A stretch of 64,000 nt of DNA from Cloeon dipterum (Eukaryota > Arthropoda > Insecta > Ephemeroptera > Baetidae): the NCBI RefSeq assembly GCF_949628265.1, contig NC_088790.1:2732545-2796544 (forward strand), read 5' to 3'. The first letter of the stretch is position 1, and every line of letters starts with the position of its first letter. The position numbers and the translations under genes were made by a program. This document shows, piece after piece, positions 33,408 through 44,991 of this stretch. Below the pieces are notes generated by a model. The model was not told the origin of the DNA. It worked only from the letters and a program-made list of their open reading frames with translations, and did no database searches.

Positions 33408-34320
33408 ATGGTGCGTGACAAAGAATCACGTCGTTGTTGCTGCCTTGACGCTGCACCAGAGAAGAATTTGGACCAGCTAAATAAGGTAGGCGAACATTTT
33501 ATTTTGTAAGAGTTTTATGCATTCTTTCAGCAATCTGAGCAATCTCTTTAAAATGATCCATGTGTAATTCGGTTCGGATCATGCCCGTTCGTTTTTAGAC
33601 ATTCGGCGAATCTAGCTATGTGTTAAGGCACAAGAATTTTTGTTTCTGTATGTACATTATGTATGTATTGGTCAGGCAGACGTGCATAATGGTAGACTCA
33701 CCATTTTCGCCCAACTCACACTTCTCACTGGGATAGGGCATTATTAACATTGATTCTTCCCAACAGAGCGAGAAGTGTGAGTGATCGGAAAGCGTACGTG
33801 AGCCCCCTATCTGTATTTTCATGCTACAATCGATAATTTTTCCCCGCCAAATTGGTAAATTTTCGGGAAGTTACCCCATGTATTATGTATGGGGGGACCA
33901 ACACTTTCCGCTCACTCACATTTCTCGTTCTCTGATGGGAAGAATCAATGTAATGCCCTATCCGAGCGAGAAGTGTGAGTCTACCATATATGTGTGAATT
34001 TATCAAATTTTGATGCATGTATGCATGCAAATTTCCCTTAGCATTTTCCGTTTCGGGTGTTGGCCATCGGCAACGTCTTTGCTGCTTGGAATTTTTTATG
34101 CACATACATACATATGTACATGTTTTTTTACCATTATAAAAATCGACTGTTTGGGCTGACCATTTAGTTCCGCACTATTTTTGTTTATCTTTTGAGTCCC
34201 AACTTCTTCCCTCGGTACATACACAATTGTGCTCTCTTATTTGTTATTCCCGTATTGTTTTCTGTGTTTCAGGAACACGAAAGCTGCTTATTTGTGCACA
34301 AAGAAGAATGCACTGTATAA
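33408..34320 (+). CDS. Candidate two-exon small Cys-rich protein (unrecognised)
   Basis: I do not recognise this. The ATG at 33408 has a good context (gcgacaATGG) and opens MVRDKESRRCCCLDAA followed by PEKNLDQLNK, ending at a donor AAG|GTAGGC (exon 33408-33485). A strong acceptor with a pyrimidine tract (ctgtgtttcag) at 34272 joins in phase to EHESCLFVHKEECTV and a stop (exon 34273-34320). The result is 41 residues with five cysteines. The upstream GC-rich stretch looks like a promoter. The intron contains a foldback element. Alternatively exon 1 belongs to a longer gene with other downstream exons, or the pairing is chance. Confidence 0.3.
33687..33990. repeat. Foldback element with arms of about 100 bases
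   Basis: The left arm begins 'tggtagactcac' and runs through 'gatagggcattatt...ttgattcttccc' to 'gagtgatcggaaagcg'. The right arm is its inverse with few mismatches and ends 'gtgagtctacca'. The central loop is about 100 bases. Flanking TA dinucleotides could be a target duplication. It looks like a foldback MITE. Confidence 0.7.
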
Positions 34321-34829
34321 AGCGTTGCTGTGTGATGTCCCTGTGCGATCGATTCATCACTTAAAATTCAGGCGATTATTTTTACTGAATTTTGAGGTTG
34401 TATATTTTGCAGAATTCTTCCTGGTTTTTGTAATGGCGCATAGCTTAACAAAAAATTGATTTTATTTTTACTGTGGAAATGATTTTTGCTCTTTTCTAGC
34501 AACAAAGAAAATTGAGTTTGGTTGTTAACCTATGCGCACCAGGACGAAACAAGTTTTTTTCCTGGGTTTTTGCCAGTGGAATTTTCATATTAAAATATAA
34601 TTTTTGGAATACTTTGCTATCAACATACACATCATTTTTGAAAAAATAAATAAAATTTGCACCTAAACTGTCCGATTAAGTTTTCAATTCTTCTCACAAA
34701 CCTGTCTCTTTATTATGTTAAGAGCTACAAAACACTGCTGCTTGGGTCTTGGGTACTTGAAGGTTCAGCGAGTGAATAAATAAAATTATATATAAAAGCA
34801 ATTTAAATTCACAAATGGTTTATAGGAAG

Positions 34830-35260
34830 AGCACGAAAAGAGCTACACCAGAAGCAAATAAATGCGATAAAAACCTAAAAGCGAATTAGAGCGAGAAAAA
34901 GCGACGCATAAATCGATATAAATCTACTATAACCTATTAAAACCCAAGAAATATAAGCTAAAACTGAACTTTTATTCATGATAAAAAAACGTCCACAAAC
35001 TTTGATGTAAAATGGTTCGAGTTAAATGCTAAAATATAGCTGCCAAAATATTCAGCAATAGGGCTCTGTACTTAAACGCAAAATAAAGCGAATTCGCTTG
35101 GAAGCAAGAACGAGCAGAAAAAAGCGGAGCAAAAAAAAGCAAAAAGGTCCGAATTTGTTGCCAAAAAAAGCAAGCAAGAAAAAGCGGCTTTTTTCCGCTC
35201 CAAATTTTTTGCTGGGCAACGAGCGAGCGCAGCGCGGCCGGTGAAGCCCCACGCGCGCGC
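34830..35260 (-). repeat. Right arm of the long inverted repeat (AGCAAAA-rich)
   Basis: It is the reverse complement counterpart of 31,740-32,230. It contains 'aaaaaagcaagcaagaaaaa' and ends 'ttttttgctgggcaacgagc'. Outside it lies a GC-rich stretch ('cacgcgcgcgcctacg') that also has a weaker counterpart on the left. Together the arms enclose about 2.6 kb. Confidence 0.55.
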
Positions 35261-36090
35261 CTACGTGAAACTCGACACAGCAGGTTTAAAAATTATTACT
35301 TCTAAGGTTTTATAATACATTTATATGTATGTATGTCGTAATGGAATTACCCCTAAGCAAATTTGCCCGCGCGGCGAGCGGAATTTGGCCCTGTTTTGCA
35401 GCACGCGCGCAATGCAAGTTGCATGACGTGCAAAAATGCCACCATGGATATTAGGCCAACCCAGATATCGCCTTACATAATTTCGTCAAGCAAGCGTGCA
35501 ATAAATTACTTACAATGGTGGTTAATGGCTTCAATCTGAAAATTCACAAACATTAAAGCCCTAAAAGCCCATGAATTGAGTGAATTTAACGGTTGGCGCC
35601 ATTTTTATTATTAAGATGTTAGTAAATAAATGGCGTCAATCATGCAATGCAGGGGACTTTAAGGCTTTTTCCTCAAATAAAAATCAAGGTTGATTGATTG
35701 CTGAATATGGACTAGCCAACGATAGCCGCTGTCACACGCACAAGAGTTTGCATAGTCTAATCTTGTGCAGTGTCCAGCAGCTCCCGTGCATAGTCACAAT
35801 TTTTCTTCTGTCACTTTCTGTCTCTTCACGCTGTACACAACACAAAGAACATGATGGATTAAATTTAAAATCAACCACAGATTTTTTTAAATAAGAAACT
35901 GAAAAATAATTCTTTTAGTCTCAAGTTCTCTCTAAAAAAGGAAGATAGCTCTTTTTAATTGTCAAAATTTCTAAGAACATCGAAGCTAACCAACTGCCAA
36001 GCGAATTGAAAGACCTGAGATTTAAAAATGAAGTGAAGAAATAGGGAAGGTTTGGTTCCTATCAATCATTTGTAATTATTTTCTGCACAC
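35260..36090. other. Non-coding spacer
   Basis: GC-rich at 35,260-35,420, then AT-rich. No conserved coding sequence, RNA gene or clear repeat was recognised. Confidence 0.4.
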
Positions 36091-36094
36091 TGCA

Positions 36095-36640
36095 ATTTTT
36101 TAAGACAAAAATTACCGTGCTGAGTGAGCACCAGCCGACAATTTGTCCTGAATTGGCTGGACTGGTAATGATTTTCCCAATAAATAGATTTAAAAAAAAA
36201 AAATAAAAAGGGTCGAGCATCAAATGTCTCCTATTTGTAAAATCCCGATTTATTTCACAATTGAGGGACCTTTTCCACAAAATTCGCACACTGTTTGATA
36301 GATAGAGACGAGACAAATCGATGTCAAGCCAAAAAATCACTGACAAACCGTAAAATTTTTCAAGAAATTTGACCAAATATGAACTCTAAATAGAATTTGT
36401 AAAACGTATTCTTGAAAAAATCTGGTAAAAGCCAAAACGTTCCAGGTTCCCATTTAATTTTCTGAGAAAATCAGCTCAAAAGTTTGCATGCTAATCAAGA
36501 ATTGTCTCCCTACTGTAAAATTACGATTTATTTCAAAATTGAGGGAATTTTTCCTCAAAATTTGCGCACCGTTTGATGGACAGAGACGAAATTCATCGAA
36601 ATCAAGCCAAAAATCACTGGCAAATTCGTTAGAAATTCTG
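36095..36640. repeat. Two direct copies of a repeat unit of about 150 bases
   Basis: Copies at about 36,225-36,355 and 36,500-36,620 share 'cgatttatttca', 'aattgaggga', a 'ttccacaaaattcgcacac' type block, 'gtttgatggacagagacga' and 'tcaagccaaaaatcac'. Related fragments are seen near 37,440-37,480, 41,510-41,580 and 45,370-45,440. Confidence 0.55.
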
Positions 36641-37960
36641 GAATGCAATTAAATCTGTAAAAAAGTCAAACAAACATTTTGGCTTTCTCACAAACAATTT
36701 AAAAAAAAATACGACAATAGTTTAAGAAAAAAATCTTTGACAATTTCAAATATTTAGCTTTTGTCCTTAGAAATAAAGAGTTGCAGGAAAAGAAGAGTGC
36801 TAACCATGACCAGGTGCTGGATGTGGGCTGTGAGGCGAGGAGGGCGCGCGGCCTCCGGTCCGTCCGTCCGCACTGCTGCAGCTTGCGGTCGCGATTAAAC
36901 GTAAGCAAATGACGCTTTCTGTTTTATAGCACGCCATTGCTTCTCCACCCCTATCTTTGGTCGAATTAATTTGGCTTCCTTCACCCTCTTTGTCCTCTTT
37001 CGCTGCACTTCTCCATTCTCGTTATGTATTTACCTGGCCCTCGCACACACACACACACACAAACACACAGCCGTGCGTGCAAATTTATGTGAACATGTGC
37101 CAAATCGGCGCGCGCTAGCTCGCAGAGGCTCACGCACGAGCCGATTTTTTTCCCCGCAACCTAGCTACGTGCGAGTGCGTGGCTCGCGACGGGGCTAAAC
37201 GTTTTTCTTGTAACTTCTGCTTAATCCTTTTATGGCAAGCTTATAAAAATCAGCTGTCTACTTCAATTGTGATCGATTGCGAAGACGTGAATAAAATATA
37301 ATAAATAAAAATAGTGACTGATTTTCTTTTGAGAGTAAATTAAGACCAAAGGTAGAATTTTAAAAATATGCTAAATTTATCAAAAATTAAAATGATTCTT
37401 TTGCTTGATTTCGATTTTTCTATTCAACGATATGTGAATTTTGAGGCGAAATTTTCCTAAATATTGAGACAAATCGTTAATTTACAGTAAGGAGACAATT
37501 TTTGCTGAACACATTTAATTCAACAGATTTTTCAAAAATTTTAAGAAATTTAAATTTTTTTAGGAAAAAAGAGCTTGAAATTCTTTATCAGATTGTAGAT
37601 TAGCTTAATAACATGATTCATGCAGGAAAACGCACCTGAGCTGATTTACATTGAGCTCACACACTTTTTAATAGGATACATAATTTTGTATGGTCTCCTT
37701 TTGCCTTTTGCCGGGGCTTCGCCAACGCCCTGCAAGCATTCCTCCCCCAACCATACGGTTCAAAATTTATTTATTTAAACCCCACATGTTCGATTCGATT
37801 CAGCAGTTTTCATAATTGACATGCAAGCATACCTCGTACCATACATAATTGAAAAAAATTGGCAATTTCCTGCGCAACAAAATTATTTTATTTTTGGACT
37901 TTTTATTTAATTTTGAAAAAAGGAATGAGCGGGAAACTAATTCCAATTTTCCTATTTGAG
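36640..37960. other. Non-coding spacer with two GC-rich patches
   Basis: GC-rich patches at about 36,800-36,890 and 37,070-37,195 and a short CA-repeat at about 37,043-37,068 lie in otherwise AT-rich DNA. No gene was recognised. Confidence 0.4.
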
Positions 37961-37964
37961 ACTT

Positions 37965-38600
37965 TGAGGAATATTTTAAATTCCAGAATTTTAGAATTAG
38001 CTCAGAAAGACGAATCGAATGATAAGGTAACTTTTAAATATTTCGTGATATTATTAAAATTATCCAACGGAAATGTGTTCTTGGAAAATTGCATGCAGAA
38101 ATGTAACTATCACAAGCTTTTAGAAGTGTTTTTTATTATTATAAAATCATGATATTTCTAATTTGATAAATGCGAGTCAATTTTTCTAACGGCTTTTCCG
38201 GGAAATTGAGGAGAGAAAAATACTTCGGTGATCGGATTTCAATAAATGCTACATTTTTGGTATCTGCTCAGCGAGACAAATCGAATGATATGTCACTTTC
38301 ACAATTTTGGAGAAATCGAATGATTTTTCCAAAATATTCCAACAGAAAAAGCGTTTCGGGAAAATCGCGAGCAGAAATTTAACGGCTCGAAGGAGTTTTA
38401 ATTTTTTCAATCGTGAATCTTGTGAAAGAAGCTAATTCAAATTTCAAAAATACGAGAGTTTGTTTTTCAAACGGGCTTCCCGGAAAATTGGGGACAGAAA
38501 AATACTTCAGTGATTGGATTTCAATAAATTTTACATTTTTTGAATCTGCTCAGTGAGACGAATCGAATGACGTGCCATTTGCAAACTTTATGAAAATATA
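37965..38600 (+). repeat. Dispersed repeat family E, clustered copies
   Basis: Copies at about 38,180-38,300 and 38,470-38,590 share 'gaaaaatacttc', 'tcggatttcaataaat', 'tctgctcagcgagac' and 'gaatcgaatga'. A shorter piece lies at 37,990-38,030. Others are at about 40,390-40,430 and 53,410-53,450, and inverted at about 43,640-43,690. Confidence 0.6.
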
Positions 38601-38953
38601 GTAAATTTTGAAAATGTTTTTATATTTAGTAGAAAAATCAAAATTTCATCAGCTTTGCCAATAAGATTTCCAATTTATACCTTTATTTAAATCACCAATT
38701 AAAAAATGTATTTAAAGTTTTTTAAACGTATAATTAAGTTATCTGCATTTTTTTTTGCAAAAACAGAATAATTGCCGTGTTTTATTGCTTGACGGTTTGG
38801 AGTGCAGCGCGGCAGAAAAATCCATTGCTCTGATTTGTGTGAATAGAGAGCCAATTGCCTAGGCTTGATTGAAAAAGTGCACAGGGCCGACAAGCTCTAG
38901 GGCTCGCCTCTCTCTCACTCGCAGAGCAAACCCTGTATGTGTTGATGCGAGAG

Positions 38954-38997
<44 letters not shown>

Positions 38998-39480
38998 CGG
39001 CATTGACGTCAAAGTCATGACGTAGTTGGTCCCGCTGTATCGACACAATTATTCAGCCCCACGGCGGCTAACAAAGTTGACGGTGTGCAGCAATTAGGGG
39101 ATGGTCCTTGTTATTAACCGCCAAACGAATGCATCAATTATTAGCAATCGTGCGAATAAACCATTGATTTTCGGTGCAAAAAATAAAAATAAAAAGAATG
39201 AATGAATGGGCAGATACGCGGATACGCAGACTTTTCTGGCAATTGCTGTAAGAATTTATTAGAAATAATTTATCAGGATTTCTTTTATTATTTTATATGA
39301 GAAGCCGGAAAAACTGTCTTTTTAATTTTAATAATGAAACAATTTATCAAGCATGCTAGGTTGTCACGCTAATTATAAATGAAAAGTTCGGAATTTCTTT
39401 AAAAAAACCGTGCCAGGAAAATTTACCAAGCCTTTTTTCCCGAACGAGAAAAAAATCTGAAATTAAAAAAACGCACCCTT
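38600..39480. other. Non-coding spacer with GA microsatellite and a CRE site
   Basis: A GA dinucleotide run occupies 38949-38997. It is followed by a perfect palindromic TGACGTCA at 39004-39011. No gene is recognised. Confidence 0.5.
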
Positions 39481-40210
39481 CAGACGGAATTGAAGACTGG
39501 CCACGGACTGCAGGGTTGCGGCCACTTGTTACCAAGGAGTGAACCTCTCCTGAAGCAAACGGCAGGGGCCAAAAAAGGGTTGTCAGGGCGGCAGCTTACC
39601 TTGGGCCGGAGCTGGCGATGGGCAGGAGCGAGTCCTTCGGGCGGCTGGCGTGTACAAAAAGTAGGACCTCGGCAAGGGTAGAGAGAACTGAGACCGATAT
39701 CCAGTAACCTCAATGGAGGCGCTCTCTGATTGGTCCAGCGGCCTCTGACGTCGGTGCATTGATTGTTACATCCCCACGTGGGAAACGGAGCCCATTTACT
39801 TTTGTTTTATTAATCGCGGCGGCGTCGCCCCGGGGCGGCCGGCGGGGGCCCTGGCAGGGCCCCCGCCGGGCCCGCAGCCCCCGAGCGCGCGGGCCGTGCG
39901 GCCCGCGGGCGCCGGGAACGGGCCCCGCGAAAAGTGCTGTTGCGCTCGCTGCTTGCGTCATTGCCATTATATCTATCCCGGCTCAACCCCATTCTACCCC
40001 CTTGCGTGGTGACGTCATCGGCTACATTCAGAGAGCCTTTGTGGGGTTGTGTGTGTGCGAGTGAGTGGCTCCGCTTCGTGTTATTACATTTCCAAGCTTT
40101 GCGGTGCGACTTTTTGCTTCGTTCCTCGCTGAAAATCAAGAGCGATTATACGCAAGGGCTGGCTCGAGGGCCGCTCGGGGTGCTCCTCCCAAAACAAGCC
40201 TAATAAACAG
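39480..40210. promoter_or_regulatory. CpG island with GC hairpins and CRE sites (candidate promoter)
   Basis: This is the most GC-rich non-coding stretch of the window. A perfect 14-bp stem (39839-39852 with 39856-39869, three-base loop) is followed by a second perfect 8-bp stem (39888-39895 with 39900-39907, four-base loop). TGACGTCA lies at 40010-40017 and a related TGACGTCG near 39,747. A minus-strand donor-like CCCAAG|GTAAGC lies at about 39,601, so a minus-strand non-coding first exon is possible. There is no recognisable coding sequence. Confidence 0.4.
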
Positions 40211-42000
40211 TTCAAACGGAAGTTTTTATTGTTGTTGTCACAAAGTCATATATTCGAAATGAAAGGCATTATTCGTTTAAGAATGATAAAATTCTAACAC
40301 AAAAATGCCAAAGGAATGAATGGATCTCATTGCGTAATTTAAAATTAAATATTTTCTGTGGCATTCCTGAAAAATTGTCAATTTGAATACATTTAAAAGC
40401 GAGATGAATCGAATGATGAGCCAGCTTAATATTTTTCCAAAATTTCTAACAGAAAAAATTTGGTCTGGGAAAATCACGTGCCTAAAAAAATAGCGGCGCC
40501 GGCGTTTTTTTTTCATAAACAGTTTTCAAATGATGAAATTTTTTATTTTTCTCATTTTGTTTTACACTAAATACGAATTAATTTTTAAAACAGCTTTACC
40601 GGGAAACTGAAAGCAAAAATTTTCTTTCAAATCATTGCAAATTTCATTTGCTTTCCGATTTTACTTTTTATAGCCGCTGAATAATAAAAATATTAAGACT
40701 ATTTCTGGAACATTTTCTACATTTTTTTACTGGAACTATTCCCTCGATATTTCCCCCGGTAAAATTCTTGGAATTGTATTTATTTTCCGGTAATTCCCTA
40801 GATTTCTTTACTGTCCGGAGAGTTCCTAGATTACTGGACTTTCTTTTCTTGGAAATATAATTCCATAGCTTTTTTTTATATCTCGTTAAACACCCAATAG
40901 ATATTATGATTTTACCGCAAAAGTAAACATAAATTTAGACTCTCCGTAAACTTTCTTACATAATGTCTTGAATAGCCGTAAATTGCCTTGATATTTTTTC
41001 CGGAACATTCTCTGTTATTTTGGGCTTCCATCTCTCGTTTTATGTTTTTTCTCCAATAAAATTTACTTAATTTTCCATAAAATATCGTTCATTTTGATTT
41101 TCCGGATTATGAAACAAATTTATATTTTGCCAGTAAATTTGCAGAAATTTGCTCTAGAAATTTCTGAAACGGATACCAAGTGATGTAGCTCCATATTTGT
41201 CATTAGAAATAAAATATTCTTCATTTTCATGTTTTTAGGAAAAAAATACAAAAATCTACTTTCAAAACGCGTAAAAATTGTAAATTTGATCATCTTTCAG
41301 AATGTTTTTAGTTATTCACCCTATGAGTTACATTTTTTATTTTTCTGGAACGTCAAGAATGAGCCACCAATCTCATACTGCAAAATATTTAAACTCATCC
41401 CTTAGGTTTCATTTGAAGCCAAAATTGACCTAAGTATCAGTGCAAATTTTTTAGAAAAGTGGCTGCAAAATTAGTAAAATGGTCCTTATTTGAAATCCAA
41501 TTATATTTCACAACAATGAGTTTCCCTTAAAGGTTTCATACGCTGTTGGACAGATCTCGACGAGAGGAATTGGAATCTGCCAAGAAAATGTGGTCAAACG
41601 CTGCAAATTTGAATTTTTACTGTAGCAAAAGGTCCATTTTTTATTAAAACAAATTGTATATCGATCAAATGCTTATTGCATCCAACAATTCAAACTGTTT
41701 CCACATTAAAAACAATTCCTTTTCGCCTCCAAGAAATCCACTCTGGCGCGGATGTGATGTAAGCGTTTTAATATCTGCTGGAAATAAATTTTGAGAGCTC
41801 CACCGACACTTTTAGCAGCAAATGCGCCGTTTCGTGCAAAGCGAGAGTAAATGAAAAATTCACGTAAATCGAATTGTGCGGCTGGAGTCTATTAGTGGCG
41901 AGGCTAAAATTGTCTGCCGACCAGAAATAGTATCTATTCCGGATGAAAATTTCATCGATGGGCATGAATAGAGGCGACACGCACGTGTTTCTCTGATGTG
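40210..42000. other. AT-rich non-coding spacer
   Basis: It contains a family E fragment near 40,390-40,620 and a piece related to the 36.2 kb repeat near 41,510-41,580. Nothing else was recognised. Confidence 0.4.
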
Positions 42001-42760
42001 ACGGACGAATTTTCTCGCGTTCAATACGCGCGCGACGCGCGCCGGCGGCTGTGGAGCTGCAGTCGCCTGCACAAATTTATAATAGGCAACGCGTCAGGCC
42101 CAGCAGAGCGCACGGTTGCCTACGCCGACCACCGCAGGGGCCGCGCGCTTGCTTAACATAAATAGCAGCTCTCTCTCGCTCTCTCTCGTGGTGATAAATT
42201 GCACGCAGCAGGCAGAGGGCAGAAAAGCCCCTGCTGCGCTTACTCAGCCGATTATTTGCGAGCCTTTGACGTTTTGCCACTTCTCGACGTATTTTGGCAC
42301 TTCTTGAGGCCGACCTAGTGATCGTTATGTATTATGTATTAACAGCTGACAATCGACTAATTTGCCAAAATCGACTATTGTTGCTTCATCAGTACAAAGT
42401 AGGGTAAATTTGTTTCCCCTACAAAGTTATCTTTTTTATGATTATTTTCAAGAGAACAGTTTAATCCTCAAGAGATTTCTAGCCTCTCTTTTAGCAATTT
42501 CATTCATATTTGCATTTTTTCACTGGATATAGCAATGTAAAGGAAAAAATAGCCCTGCAGAACCATATAAAAAATCAATTTTAAAAAATTTGCTAAATTT
42601 ATAATGTAAAAAAAAGATGGGTCCACTGTTAGAAAGGGTCTCGGACTTTTGGTCAACTATGAAGATAAAAAAATATCATGATGGATGATCAAAAATAGGG
42701 ATTTTTACAAAATCAGCATAAAAGCCACTGCGGTTTCATGGAAAATTAAAAAATGTTAAC
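42000..42760. other. Non-coding spacer with a CpG-rich patch
   Basis: Bases 42,000-42,140 are CpG-rich. A CTCTCT-rich short repeat follows at about 42,167-42,190. No gene is recognised. Confidence 0.35.
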
Positions 42761-43540
42761 ACTCGTTATTTTCCAAAATTGCTGATTTTTTTAGGCGCGA
42801 AATGTTATTTTTTATAGGGGTTAAATTCGGAAAAAATGTGGGAAAAAATAGAACTCGGGTTTTTTATACACCAGTGGTGCATTTTTGCGCATTGCAAAAT
42901 TGACAAACCTAGAAAATATTGGGTCAGAATTCCAAAAATTGCCTAGTTGACAGGGGCTCAAATTGGGTCAATTTTTAAAAAGTAGATTTTTAAAGGGAAT
43001 TTGTAACTATAATAGTTATAGTAACGATAAACCGATAAAAAAGGTGTCTAAAATTATCTACATTAAACGCCCAACAACTTTCCCAAGTTAAAGAACTTCG
43101 TAGGTCAAAGTCAAGGTCACTAAAATTCAACCTAAGATTTCTAAAAATTTCTGCATACAGAAGGAAACAAATGTTTTTATTTCTGAGATATTCAAAATGT
43201 GCCTAATTTAATAAGAAACCTCCTATAGAGAAATAAAGTTAAGGGTTGTCCGCATTTTTGAGAAATTCTAATTTGAATTTTAAAAAACTTGTTTTTTGCC
43301 CTAAAATTACATTCTAATTGCAATTTACAATATTTTCACGCATTTTGCTAACTCAAGTCGTTCCTTTTTTAATGTTCATTAGGGGGTTGAAATCACCTTC
43401 CACCCCTAGGGGGTGAGATTTGCTTCAAAATTAAATTTCACCGTCTTTGGTGTCGTTTCCTATGTTTTCCACCCCCGAAAAATCAAATCTGAAGTCAATT
43501 TCACGTTAATTGCTTCATTCAGCTCTACATGGCCTATCTA
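42760..43540 (-). repeat. Repeat family C, inverted copy 3
   Basis: Reverse-complement order of the blocks seen at 22,480-23,000. It contains 'acgcccaacaactttcc', 'gtaggtcaaagtcaaggtca', 'tctgagatattcaaaatgtg' and 'accccctagggggtgag'-like DNA at about 43,404-43,420. It extends to 'agctctacatggcc', the inverse of 22,495-22,515. Confidence 0.6.
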
Positions 43541-44500
43541 AGGCTGTTGGGGCACTTTTGGGGCTGCATTTGGCATGATTTTTGTCTCCAAATGTTGGTA
43601 AAATGTTTTTGCAAAAGTATAGACACTGCAAATCATTTGATATGCCTCGCTGAGCAGATTTTAAAAATGTAAAGCTTATTGAAATCCGACCTCTCCTCTA
43701 GAGTTTATGCCCGTTTCAAATATGCTTTAATATTTCTTTCTCAAATTACTAGATTTTGTTTGAGGAAATTGCTGATATATTGCCTTCTCAATTATTTACT
43801 ATCCAACAATGAAGAAAATTATAAAGAAGCCATCGCCCATAATGATTTAATAGATTAAACCTAATCCGGACGTGGTATTCGGCGGCGGTGAGTCGTCCTG
43901 TGTCTCGGATGCGAAACGCCGTAGTCGAAGTGGCGCAAGAGCGGTCCAGGAATAGCTCAGGGTCACGTGAGCTGCGAGCCGAGAAGCGGTGGGAATGGAG
44001 ATCGCTCGCAGTCTTCTACTGTGTGTGTGCAGAGGACCACTGCCCATCTTCTTTTCTTCAGGTACCACATTTCAGCAACGTTGATTTCTCTTTCTCAACT
44101 TTTCTGTCAAAAAGCTCGGGACGAAACCAGCAGTGCCGAAAGTGATTTCAGCAGTGCTTCGTGAATACATTTGTTTGTTCTAATTTTCTGTGAAAGTTGT
44201 TCAGCTTGGAAAATTTAGAAATAATTATTTTAAACAAACCTAACGTCTGGTTTCTCTTACGTTGTTAATTTTAAACCTAAAAAATATTTTGGGTACTTAA
44301 ATTTAAACACACATTTATTCAGAGTTATTTTATTCTCTTTCTTGTCATAATTTACGGATCCGATTTCCCTTGGAGGCGCCAAGAATAACTTTCACTTCGC
44401 TTAAATTTAAAAATAAAGCAATCCGTAAAGTTGGGCTGAAAAACTGAGAAACTCTCGGTTTTAAGGTGTTAGGAGATCAAGTTATCCAATCGCTGACGTT
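43540..44500. other. Non-coding spacer upstream of troponin I
   Basis: A CpG-rich patch at 43,865-44,000 includes a CACGTG E-box near 43,963. It precedes a donor-like CAG|GTACCA at about 44,060. It could hold a distal non-coding exon of troponin I, but this is unproven. Confidence 0.35.
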
Positions 44501-44960
44501 GGAGCCAAATATGGCACTGGGCGGCGCTCTCACGTTCTATTTTCGAGTTCTCAGCAGTGCCAAGAACACGCAGCTCGGCTCGCGCGCACCGCCACTTAGT
44601 TGACAATGGGTCGCGTTTTTTGCCCAACAAACATTTCAATTCGTCAACGGCCTTCAGTTATTGCAAATTCGCCAATTTCCTAATTAAAATTAGCTCACTC
44701 TTTGGTAATTTGTTTTATTTTTAGAAATTAAACAACAGCGTTTGTTTCATTTATTTATTTATATTTATTTTTCGATGCACAAACAGGAATTTGGGTGAAA
44801 CGTGATAGCCGAGTCTGGCGGCGTTATAAATAATGCTGCGCCCACGCTGAAAATTAAGAGGCGGCGCGAGAATAGCGAGAATAGCGAAGCCCGCCCGCCG
44901 CAGTTAACACCACACTCGTGCCAGCCAACTTGCATTAAGTAGAAATTTTGTCTGTCTGCA
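44500..44960 (+). promoter_or_regulatory. Troponin I proximal promoter
   Basis: A perfect CArG box CCAAATATGG lies at 44505-44514. A MEF2 consensus (TTATTTTTAG, the reverse of CTAAAAATAA) lies at 44715-44724, and a TATAAATA box begins at 44825. The start codon follows at 44992, with an acceptor-like 'tctgtctgcag' just upstream at 44,950-44,960. This spacing suits a muscle-specific TATA promoter. Binding is inferred. Confidence 0.55.
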
Positions 44961-44991
44961 GGTTTTGTGAAGAAGATCAAACACAGTAAAC

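Noticed and set aside
39480-39713. Minus-strand 77-codon frame ending at a donor-like site
   Set aside because: No similarity to known proteins and start codon unclear; mentioned only as a possible non-coding first exon of the CpG island.
42114-42307. Short plus-strand frame with poly-Ser from a CTCTCT repeat
   Set aside because: Low-complexity microsatellite translation, no support.
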